Of a DNA stretch of 35,055 nucleotides, positions 1-7,915 are shown one piece after another; the stretch's first letter is position 1, and each line of letters opens with the position of its first letter. The notes under the pieces were generated by a model that worked only from the letters and a program-made list of their open reading frames with translations, searched no databases and was not told the DNA's origin. The DNA is from Candidatus Woesebacteria bacterium RIFCSPHIGHO2_02_FULL_42_20 (GTDB lineage: Bacteria > Patescibacteriota > Microgenomatia > UBA8517): assembly GCA_001792535.1 (NCBI GenBank), contig MGGS01000003.1:1-35055 (forward strand), in the 5' to 3' direction. Made by a program: the position numbers and the translations under genes.

Positions 1-55
1 GGTATGGTAAAGCTTGAAAGAGTGTCCGATAAAAGTTTTAGGCTTGATAAGTTTG

Positions 56-1516
56 ATGCCAAACCTCAAATTAGTTAGAAAACATGCTTGGATTATGGCG
101 ATTATTTTGGTGGGGATTTTTTTGCGCGCCAATGGAGCTGTTGAAAATTTTCTGTATTCGCATGACCAGGATTTGCTTGGCTGGTTTGTCCGCGATGTGG
201 TCGAAAACAGCCATTTGCGCTTGATCGGCCAGGAAACATCGCAGCAAGGGGTCTTTGTCGGCCCGGTTTTTTATTATTTAATGGTCCCGTTTTATTTGCT
301 GTTTGCAATGGATCCTGTTGGTGGTCTGATTGGTGTAATTACGCTTTCTGCTTTTACACTAGGCAGTTTGTATTTTGTGGTGTCGAAAATATTTGGCAGG
401 CAAGTCGGGATCGGCATTGCTTTTCTTTACTCGGTAAGTCTCTATTCAATTTTAAACGATAGAGAAGTTGTTCCTACCGGGCCTATTGTTTTATGGACTG
501 TGTGGTTTTTGTTTAGCTTATATTCGATACTCAAGAAAAATTCAAAAGGCTTTTATTTGGCTGCCTTTTTGTTGGGACTTGCTTGGAACATTAACTTGTC
601 ATTAATACTTTTTGCGCCACTGGTTTTTATGGCATGGTACTTTTCAAAAGCCAAGCTCAAACTTCCCGTGATTATTAAAACACTGGCAATAACACTAATT
701 ACTTTTGCTCCATATATTCTGTTTGATCTGAAACATGGATTTCGCCTAACCAAAGCAATTTTACTAAGGTCGACGACATCACAAATAATAGTTGAAGGAA
801 GTGGTGGTGATTTTGAGCGCGTGATAATCTTGCTTTCAAAGAACATTGCAAATATTTTAGGTGTCATTAACCTTGACATTAAACATCAATTTTGGCTGGT
901 TGCTGTGCTTTTGGTTTTTGTTTTGTTAATTAAACAAAGAATCTTTAGTAAAAAACTGGCTATCTTACTGGTAACTTGGTTGGTTACCCCAATTATATTT
1001 TTTTCGCTCAATCCGATTATTTTGTCCGAATACTACCTGAATGGATTGACTTTGTTTTGGTTTCTCGTTTTGGCAGTTTTTGTTGGTAGCCACAGGAGAC
1101 TCGGGATGGTTGTTTTTATTGCGTTTGCTTCAATAAATTTACTTCGCTATAGCAAGTTGCCGGTTAACAAAAGCGGCTATCTAGAGCGCAAGGAAATTGT
1201 GCACTTTATTAAGAACGACTCGATTGCCAAGGGCTATCCTTGTGTTGCGATTTCCTATATTACAAAGCCGGGGTACGATTTCGGCTACAGATACTTTTAC
1301 TATTTGGAAGATTTTCATGTAAACAGTCCAAAAAGTGGCAGCCCTGTTTATACGATCGTTTACCCTTTACGGCAGGACATTACAACTGACAAAACCTTTG
1401 GCGCAATCGGCTTGATCTTACCTGATTATCAAAGATATGGTAGGGAAGAAATTAATAAAAGTTGTAGTGGCGAAAACTCCAATTTAACCGATCCAATGTT
1501 CGGTTTTCCGCAGTAG
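56..1516 (+). CDS. GT-C-like multi-TM glycosyltransferase (ArnT/PMT-like)
   Basis: Long hydrophobic ORF; N-terminal first loop 'YSHDQDLLGWFVRDVVE' with acidic pair; ORF opens at TTG 14 but in-frame ATG at 56 is likelier. Confidence 0.65.
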   Translation: MPNLKLVRKHAWIMAIILVGIFLRANGAVENFLYSHDQDLLGWFVRDVVENSHLRLIGQETSQQGVFVGPVFYYLMVPFYLLFAMDPVGGLIGVITLSAFTLGSLYFVVSKIFGRQVGIGIAFLYSVSLYSILNDREVVPTGPIVLWTVWFLFSLYSILKKNSKGFYLAAFLLGLAWNINLSLILFAPLVFMAWYFSKAKLKLPVIIKTLAITLITFAPYILFDLKHGFRLTKAILLRSTTSQIIVEGSGGDFERVIILLSKNIANILGVINLDIKHQFWLVAVLLVFVLLIKQRIFSKKLAILLVTWLVTPIIFFSLNPIILSEYYLNGLTLFWFLVLAVFVGSHRRLGMVVFIAFASINLLRYSKLPVNKSGYLERKEIVHFIKNDSIAKGYPCVAISYITKPGYDFGYRYFYYLEDFHVNSPKSGSPVYTIVYPLRQDITTDKTFGAIGLILPDYQRYGREEINKSCSGENSNLTDPMFGFPQ

Positions 1517-1520
1517 TCAG

Positions 1521-3077
1521 TTATCTTGTTACTGTAATGTCCGGGGTTACTTCTCCTTTGGCGGAGATGACAATTCTTCCGGTTGCTTGGTTTAAATATA
1601 TTGTGTAATTGGAGTTCTCCAGAGAGCCATTAAGCGGATCGTAGGGTAATTGAGCAATATAAACCGGGACGATTGTATCTACTGTGCCTGCGGCAGACAA
1701 ATTAAAGCAGGTCGGTGAAGTCCCTATGCAAGTTGGGCTGGTAGGAAAGTCGCTTGTGGAGTTATTGTTGTCAGTGTCGGGCAAGTTGCCACCATGTTCG
1801 GCTGCAAATTGGTAGATGGCGTTTGATATCGCAGAAAGATCAGCGCGGCGCTGGGTGTCCCTTTCTTCCGCGAATTGTTTGGAGGGATTAATAGCACCCA
1901 GAATTCCGCCGATGCTGTCAAGGTAATTGCCCAGTTCTTTTTCGATTACGTTCCAAATGTCCTCCCAGTCTGAAAAATTATCGGGGACGCTGACCAAAGT
2001 AGCTTTGCCAAAATCTTTGAAACTGACCGTGACTATCCTGACTAAAGGAATGTTTTGGTTGGCGCGCAATTCTTTTTCGAGTTGTGCCCTGTAATATTCG
2101 TCAGTGAGGGCTCGGAAAAATAAATTCGGTGGCTCGGTGTTTTTCAGACTGGACGTAGTGCTTATTTTGCCTAAGTCCGGCAAATTGATGTCGATGGAAT
2201 ACAAGTTTCCGGTTTTTTTGTCGATTACTATCTCGAATAAGTTTTGATCCCAATTTACAGCGTCAATTGCTCCCTTGATCTCTTTGGAATACGACCGCGT
2301 TATATCATTTCGGATTACTTTATCCACTTCGTTGACAAATTCAGTGAGCTTAGCTTTTTCCAGCCCGGCCACTATTCTATAAACCTTTAATCCGTTTTGT
2401 TCGGCATTCTTGTCAAAAGATTTGATTGTTACGGCTTCGGCAAATTTTTGGGCAAGTTTCTGGATGTCCTCCCCTTTGATGAGGTTTTTGTATTTTTCTT
2501 TCAGTAAACTTGCTGCTTCGCTAGAGTCGCCTGAATTTTTGAAAAGTATCCACTTTTCACCTGCCACGATTGGTCTAAGTATTTTGTAAGATTCGCTTTG
2601 GGCAATCTCCGGAGCCTCTTGGAGAATTTCACTTTCCAACAGTGAAAATGAGCTGATAAAAGGCTTTATGTAAACCTCCTGGTTATTAAATATCAAGTCC
2701 AATATGACTGTTTGTTGGAGTTCGTCAGTATCGGTGGTTGTGAAATCGAGTTTTATCTTGGAGTAGAGCTGGCTGTTTTGATTGATTGTGCCGGACAGTG
2801 TCAGTTTCCCAAAGTCATCCAGCCCGTAAAATTGTGACTCAAAACTGACAGAATCGCTTTTGGAGAGTTTGCCGAATGCGTTGGAGATCAATAGTTTAGG
2901 ATCTTTTATTATTAAGTTGGGAAAAAACACCAATATAACCACGAATACGGAGATAAACGCCAAGACAATTCTTAAAATGATCAGTGGTTTTCGTTTGCTC
3001 TTAGTTTCGTTCGACGAAGAAATGTCTTGACTACTGTTGTTTAGTCCAGGACTGGTTACCACATGCACATCGTCCAT
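1521..3077 (-). CDS. Single-TM-anchored LolA/LppX-like protein with C-terminal pseudopilin-like domain
   Basis: N-terminal TM (PLIILRIVLAFISVFVVILVFFP), beta-rich middle region, C-terminal 'NPSKQFAEERDTQRRADLSAISNAIYQFAAEHGGNLPD...YIAQLPYDPLNG...YTIY' typical of type IV pilin-like proteins. Confidence 0.65.
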   Translation of the reverse strand: MDDVHVVTSPGLNNSSQDISSSNETKSKRKPLIILRIVLAFISVFVVILVFFPNLIIKDPKLLISNAFGKLSKSDSVSFESQFYGLDDFGKLTLSGTINQNSQLYSKIKLDFTTTDTDELQQTVILDLIFNNQEVYIKPFISSFSLLESEILQEAPEIAQSESYKILRPIVAGEKWILFKNSGDSSEAASLLKEKYKNLIKGEDIQKLAQKFAEAVTIKSFDKNAEQNGLKVYRIVAGLEKAKLTEFVNEVDKVIRNDITRSYSKEIKGAIDAVNWDQNLFEIVIDKKTGNLYSIDINLPDLGKISTTSSLKNTEPPNLFFRALTDEYYRAQLEKELRANQNIPLVRIVTVSFKDFGKATLVSVPDNFSDWEDIWNVIEKELGNYLDSIGGILGAINPSKQFAEERDTQRRADLSAISNAIYQFAAEHGGNLPDTDNNNSTSDFPTSPTCIGTSPTCFNLSAAGTVDTIVPVYIAQLPYDPLNGSLENSNYTIYLNQATGRIVISAKGEVTPDITVTR

Positions 3078-3084
3078 ACGACTA

Positions 3085-3094
3085 ATGTTATACT
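3085..3094. promoter_or_regulatory. Overlapping divergent -10 boxes (- TAACAT 3090-3085; + TATACT 3089-3094)
   Basis: 7 nt before ATG 3077 (minus) and 6 nt before GTG 3101 (plus); shares GACTAATGTTA with the 28011 locus. Confidence 0.55.
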
Positions 3095-3100
3095 TTTGCA

Positions 3101-3745
3101 GTGAAAATTAAAAGGTTACTTCCGTACGTTTTTATCTTAACTTTTGTTGGACTAACAGTCTATTTACTTAGCGAAAGCATTAGCTCTGATAAAGTTGCTG
3201 ATATTGTTAAGTCAACAGGGCCACTTGCGCCATTGGTTTTTATTTCCCTTTTTGCTTCAACGCACGTCCTTGCGCCACTAAGTGCATCTCCATTGTTATT
3301 TCCTGCATTTTTACTTTTTGGAGCTAAACCAACTGTATTTTATATGTATTTGGCAACCGTTATTTCTTCTTTCACAAATTTCTGGATATCAAAACAGTGG
3401 GGTAGAAGTCTGGTGATTAAATTGGTAGGAAATAAAAATATGCAGAAAATAGACGAATTCACAGAGTACTACGGTGTCGGTGCCTTAATATTTTTACGTC
3501 TCTTTAGTGGTTATATGACGGATTTTGTATCCTATGCTTATGGTTTAACAAAAATTAAATTTTCAGTGTATTTTCTAATTTCTATTCTAGTTCCAATTCC
3601 ATGGCTTCTCTTTTGGCAACTTTATGTTGGAAATAGGGTTGATGGTATAAAAGATTTCGCAGTTTGGGTATACATTCCCATAATACCTTTTGTGTTTATC
3701 ACATCTTTATTTATTTATAAATTTAAAAAGAAGCGTTCTAAGTGA
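3101..3745 (+). CDS. DedA/TVP38-like VTT-domain membrane protein
   Basis: VTT pattern 'GAKPTVFYMYLATVISSFTNFWISKQWGRSLV...ALIFLRLFSGYMTDFVSYAYGLTKI'; GTG start. Confidence 0.7.
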   Translation: MKIKRLLPYVFILTFVGLTVYLLSESISSDKVADIVKSTGPLAPLVFISLFASTHVLAPLSASPLLFPAFLLFGAKPTVFYMYLATVISSFTNFWISKQWGRSLVIKLVGNKNMQKIDEFTEYYGVGALIFLRLFSGYMTDFVSYAYGLTKIKFSVYFLISILVPIPWLLFWQLYVGNRVDGIKDFAVWVYIPIIPFVFITSLFIYKFKKKRSK

Positions 3746-3852
3746 CTGCTTGCTGATTAATCGATGAATCGGAGAAAGGTGTGCTTGATATGACCGTGAT
3801 AGTATGGGTGTGGATCTCGAAGTGAGTGCTTTATTTGTTTGAGCTGTGAGTA

Positions 3853-3858
3853 TATAAT
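3853..3858 (+). promoter_or_regulatory. -10-like TATAAT, 8 nt before hicB ATG
   Basis: TATAATCTCTTTGTATG. Confidence 0.6.
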
Positions 3859-3866
3859 CTCTTTGT

Positions 3867-4106
3867 ATGACTAAAAAATTAGACTATCTTATTAAACTTA
3901 TATATGACAAAGATTACAAAGGCTATGTTGCCGATGTTGTAAATTTGTATGGCTGTATGTCTCAGGGAAAGACTAAAAAGGAAGCTTTGGCCAACGCAGA
4001 GAAAGCAATAAAGGCATACATGAAAGTAATAAGCAGGAGCAGAAAAGCAAACTTTGTCGGTTTCGCTAAAAGAGCAGTTGATATTTCACTTCCAGCATTT
4101 AACTAA
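3867..4106 (+). CDS. hicB: HicB-family antitoxin
   Basis: 'YKGYVADVVNLYGCMSQGKTKKEALANAEKAIKAYM' HicB partial RNase-H-like fold pattern; directly followed by hicA. Confidence 0.85.
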   Translation: MTKKLDYLIKLIYDKDYKGYVADVVNLYGCMSQGKTKKEALANAEKAIKAYMKVISRSRKANFVGFAKRAVDISLPAFN

Positions 4107-4337
4107 ATGCCCAAGTTTGCGAATATCTCAGGAAGAAACGCTGTAAAAGCGTTTTTAAAATCCGGCTATAAACATGTTCATACTTCCGGTGATCATGCGA
4201 TACTGCAAAAGTCTGGCTGTCCATCGCTGTCTATTCCGCTGCACAAAGAAATCGCCCCGTTTCTCTTGAAATCCCAAGTAAAAAGAGCAGGACTAAATGG
4301 GAATGAGTATTTAAAATTACTAAAGCAAAGATCGTAA
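4107..4337 (+). CDS. hicA: HicA-family mRNA interferase toxin
   Basis: 'GRNAVKAFLKSGYKHVHTSGDHAILQKSG...SIPLHKEIAPFLLKSQVKRAGLN'; ATG immediately follows the hicB stop. Confidence 0.87.
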   Translation: MPKFANISGRNAVKAFLKSGYKHVHTSGDHAILQKSGCPSLSIPLHKEIAPFLLKSQVKRAGLNGNEYLKLLKQRS

Positions 4338-4362
4338 AAGTGAACGAGATCTCCTTATCTGC

Positions 4363-4368
4363 TAAAAT
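4363..4368 (+). promoter_or_regulatory. -10-like TAAAAT, 7 nt before ATG 4376
   Basis: TAAAATCTAGGATATG. Confidence 0.5.
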
Positions 4369-4375
4369 CTAGGAT

Positions 4376-5143
4376 ATGGGTGCAATGCCTTATCTTTCTG
4401 TTGTTATTCCTGCTTACAATGAGGTTGAGAACATAAAACGAGGAGTTTTGGGGAGCGTTTACGACTATTTAAAGCAACAAAAATATACTTGGGAGGTGTT
4501 GCTTGCAAACGACGGGTCAACCGATGACACATCCAAAATGCTTCATAAATTTGCCGACAAGCATAAGGGATTTAGAGTTCTAGATGAACCACATAGAGGG
4601 AAAGCAGGTATTGTTATCGCGGGAATGCTCAAAGCTGCGGGTGAAATTGTTATTTTTACCGACATGGATCAAGCGACACCTATTGACCAGCTTGAAAAAA
4701 TGCTTCCCAAGTTTGCCGAAGGTTATGCATTGGCTATTGGTGTACGCAGTGGCAGAAAAGGTGCCGGACTACAACGGCTGGCAATGGCATACGGTTTTGC
4801 TGTTCTTCGCTTTGCGATACTAAGACTTCCCTTTAAAGATACTCAATGCGGCTTTAAAGGCTTCACAAACAAAGCGGCAAAAGAAATTTTCAGGCGGATG
4901 CAGGTGTTTCGTGATGGCCAAGCTTCCAAGGGGTCGGCAGTCACCGCGGGATTTGATTTAGAAGTGTTATACATTGCCAGAAAGTTGGGTTACAAAGTGG
5001 CCGAGGTCCAGGTTGAATGGTCGGACTCCGGGGAACGAGGAAAACACGGAGTAAACCCCATCAAGGATTCCTGGGAAGGCCTTAGAGATTTAATCCGTGT
5101 GCGTGTAAATGCAGTGCTTGGAAAATATAAAGTTCAAGAATGA
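4376..5143 (+). CDS. GT2 polyprenyl-phosphate glycosyltransferase (ALG5/DPM1-like)
   Basis: 'SVVIPAYNEVENI', 'LANDGSTDDT', 'TDMDQATPIDQL', 'DTQCGFKGF' signature of dolichyl-phosphate glucosyltransferase-like enzymes. Confidence 0.85.
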   Translation: MGAMPYLSVVIPAYNEVENIKRGVLGSVYDYLKQQKYTWEVLLANDGSTDDTSKMLHKFADKHKGFRVLDEPHRGKAGIVIAGMLKAAGEIVIFTDMDQATPIDQLEKMLPKFAEGYALAIGVRSGRKGAGLQRLAMAYGFAVLRFAILRLPFKDTQCGFKGFTNKAAKEIFRRMQVFRDGQASKGSAVTAGFDLEVLYIARKLGYKVAEVQVEWSDSGERGKHGVNPIKDSWEGLRDLIRVRVNAVLGKYKVQE

Positions 5144-6678
5144 AAAAAGTGTTTCGTAAATGGTGGAAAACAGTTGCAGCTTTAGTTTTTATCCTTCTAC
5201 TTGCTTTTCTTATTAGACTGGCTAATTTGACCATTTTGCCGGTTTTTGCCGATGAGGCAATTTATATCCGCTGGTCGCAAATTATGCACTCCGAGCCGAC
5301 TTTAAGGTTTCTGCCTTTATCGGACGGCAAACAGCCTTTGTTTATGTGGGTTTTAATGGTTGTTATCAGTCGTTTTGACGACCCGTTAATTGCCGGGCGA
5401 TTGGTTTCTGTTTTCGCGGGTTTGGGAACAATAATAGGGGTTTTCTCGCTTAGTTATTTGATATTTAAATCAAACTTGGCTGCATTGGTTTCCTCACTTA
5501 TTTGGGCAATTTCACCCTATGCGATTTTTTTTGATCGTATGGCTTTAGTTGACTCCATGCTTGCCATGTTTGGCATTTGGACAGTCTTTTTTGCGATTGT
5601 AACCGTAAGGACCTTGCGCCTTGACTTTGCTATGATAACCGGATTTTTATTAGGTGCAGCCCACCTGACGAAGTCTCCATCAATCTTCTTTGTCATGATG
5701 CTCCCTGTAACCTGGCTTTTCCTAAAGAAATTTGACAAGAGACACTTGGTTAAACTTGTTGGCTTAAGCATTGTGTATTATGCAATTAGTTTCATTATTT
5801 ATAACATTCTTCGTCTAGGTCCAAATTTTCAACTAATTGCGAGTCGGAATTTTGACTATGTCTATCCTGTCACTCGACTTTTTAATAACTGGAGAGACCC
5901 TTTGATTTCTCATTTGGGTATGTTTTGGGACTGGCTGGTTAAGCTTGGACCCTGGCCCTTAGTTTTGTTAGTAATTACCGGTGTAACAATTAGCTTTAAA
6001 AAATATACAAAGGAGTTATTAGTTATTGGTTTATGGTTCATTGTGCCGGTACTTATTCAGGCCGAATATGGAAAAGTTTTCGCAGCCCGTTACGTTTTCT
6101 TTTCGATTCCTTTCATGGTTATTTTGGCAGGTGCCGGTTTTGTAAAAAGAAAAAGTATTTCTGTTATATTACTTTTGGTTTTTGTTGCAGCGTCCTTAGG
6201 CTCTAATTTCCATTTACTTACTAAGCCAGCAAAAGCTGCCTTGCCCGAAAGCGAAAGAAATGGCTATTTGGAAGAGTGGACTTCGGGTATAGGAATAAGA
6301 GAAGTGGCTGAGTTTATAAAACTCCAAAACTCCAAAAGTCCAAACCTTCAAATAGTGGTTGGCACGGAAGGTTATTTCGGGACGTTGCCTGACGGACTGC
6401 AAATGTATATCGAAGACTTGCCAAACGTGAATGTAATTGGGGTGGGAGTGGACCTAAAGGAGGTGCCGACTTCCTTGGTTGAATCGAAAGTTTCTGGCAA
6501 TAAGACTTATCTGGTGATTAATAAAAGCAGACTTCTGTTTGATCCAGCAAATTTCGGACTAGAACTCATTGCTGCTTACCCAAAGGAGCCGCGTAAACCA
6601 GACACCTGGCATTATACTTTAAAGGGTTCGCAAGAGGTGCTTTATTTATTTGAATTAACCGGAGACTATGCTGACTAA
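5140..6678 (+). CDS. GT-C ArnT/PMT (GT39/GT83)-like glycosyltransferase
   Basis: N-terminal 'VFADEAIYIRWSQIM...DGKQPLFMWVLM', multi-TM; ATGA overlap with previous gene. Confidence 0.8.
   Translation: MKKVFRKWWKTVAALVFILLLAFLIRLANLTILPVFADEAIYIRWSQIMHSEPTLRFLPLSDGKQPLFMWVLMVVISRFDDPLIAGRLVSVFAGLGTIIGVFSLSYLIFKSNLAALVSSLIWAISPYAIFFDRMALVDSMLAMFGIWTVFFAIVTVRTLRLDFAMITGFLLGAAHLTKSPSIFFVMMLPVTWLFLKKFDKRHLVKLVGLSIVYYAISFIIYNILRLGPNFQLIASRNFDYVYPVTRLFNNWRDPLISHLGMFWDWLVKLGPWPLVLLVITGVTISFKKYTKELLVIGLWFIVPVLIQAEYGKVFAARYVFFSIPFMVILAGAGFVKRKSISVILLLVFVAASLGSNFHLLTKPAKAALPESERNGYLEEWTSGIGIREVAEFIKLQNSKSPNLQIVVGTEGYFGTLPDGLQMYIEDLPNVNVIGVGVDLKEVPTSLVESKVSGNKTYLVINKSRLLFDPANFGLELIAAYPKEPRKPDTWHYTLKGSQEVLYLFELTGDYAD
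6320..6351 (+). repeat. Octamer tandem repeat (AACTCCAA AACTCCAA AAGTCCAA ACCTTCAA)
   Basis: Four consecutive 8-mers, two perfect and two degenerate. Confidence 0.75.
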
Positions 6679-7915
6679 ATACAAAAAAATATTAGTGATA
6701 GGGATTTTGTTGAGAGTTGTCTTGATGTTTTCCACATTCCATCCAGACCTTCAAGGCCATTCTTCGGTTACCTACTTTTTTACTTATGAAAAGAAACTGG
6801 ATATTTACCAGCACTTAGCGGCGCTACCCGTTGATCATCCATTGGTTAAAAACCTTGGGGTGGGGGACATTTTTATTTACCCGCCGCTTTCCTATTTTAC
6901 CTTAGGTATTGCCCGGACGGTATTATCTCCGTTTGCAGATCCGAACTTTACGCCGTGGATATGGGAAAACTTGGATAAAGTTGAAACATTCCCGGGATTT
7001 CATTTTCAAATTTTTCTTCTAAAAATACCTTATTTGTTTGTAGACGTATTGGCGGCTGTATTTTTGGCAAGATTGTTTGATAAAGAAAGCAACCAAAAAA
7101 AGGCGTTTGTGTTCTGGCTGTTTAACCCTTTGACGCTATATTCGACCTTTATGCTGGGGCAACTTGACTTGCTACCGACTTTTTTTGTAATACTTTCTAT
7201 TTATTTTGCAAAAAAGAAAAAATATTCTTTGTCTCTTGTGGCACTGGGAATCGGCGGTAGCTACAAGATGTTTCCTTTGCTTTTTATACCGGTAGCCGCG
7301 TTTTTGTTTTCAAAGTCTATAAGAGGCAGAGTAAAAAACCTATTTATTGGGTTTGTGCCTTTTGTAATTACAATACTACCTTTTTTGGGCTCACTGGCTT
7401 TCAGGCAAATGGTCTTATTCAGTCCCAAATCTCAAAAAATGCTTTTTATGAACTGGCCCGTTTCGGGGGCTGAAGGTATTTATCCGTTTGTTTTTATTTT
7501 AGTGCTATTGTATCTACTAGCATTTTATGGTCAAAACGCAAGGCTGCTTTTATCGTATTTTTTAAGCATTCTTCTTCTTACCTTTTCGGTGACCCATTAC
7601 CATCCACAATGGTTTCTGTGGATTACTCCGCTTTTGATAGTCGACCTCGTCAAAACTCGTAAACGCTGGGTCTTGGTTACAATCCTTATTGGGTGTTGGC
7701 TTGTGATAACGTTATTCTTTGAACCGTCGCTTTCCTATGGGTTGTTTTATCCGGTGTTTCCCGACCTAAAAAACGTTGTGGGCTTGACCGAGATTCTTTC
7801 TAAATATACCGAAGTGTTTAAGTTAAAGAGCATAATAAGGAGCCTTTTCGCTGCAGCTGCTTTTTACTACGCGTTTGACGTAATTAGGTCGAAGGTTAAG
7901 TTAAAAACTCAATGA
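6668..7915 (+). CDS. GT-C mannosyltransferase-like protein (GT87/DUF2029-like)
   Basis: 'FHPDLQGH', 'FWLFNPLTLYSTFMLGQLDLLPTFFVI...YKMFPLLFIPV'; SD-like GGAG upstream. Confidence 0.7.
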   Translation: MLTKYKKILVIGILLRVVLMFSTFHPDLQGHSSVTYFFTYEKKLDIYQHLAALPVDHPLVKNLGVGDIFIYPPLSYFTLGIARTVLSPFADPNFTPWIWENLDKVETFPGFHFQIFLLKIPYLFVDVLAAVFLARLFDKESNQKKAFVFWLFNPLTLYSTFMLGQLDLLPTFFVILSIYFAKKKKYSLSLVALGIGGSYKMFPLLFIPVAAFLFSKSIRGRVKNLFIGFVPFVITILPFLGSLAFRQMVLFSPKSQKMLFMNWPVSGAEGIYPFVFILVLLYLLAFYGQNARLLLSYFLSILLLTFSVTHYHPQWFLWITPLLIVDLVKTRKRWVLVTILIGCWLVITLFFEPSLSYGLFYPVFPDLKNVVGLTEILSKYTEVFKLKSIIRSLFAAAAFYYAFDVIRSKVKLKTQ

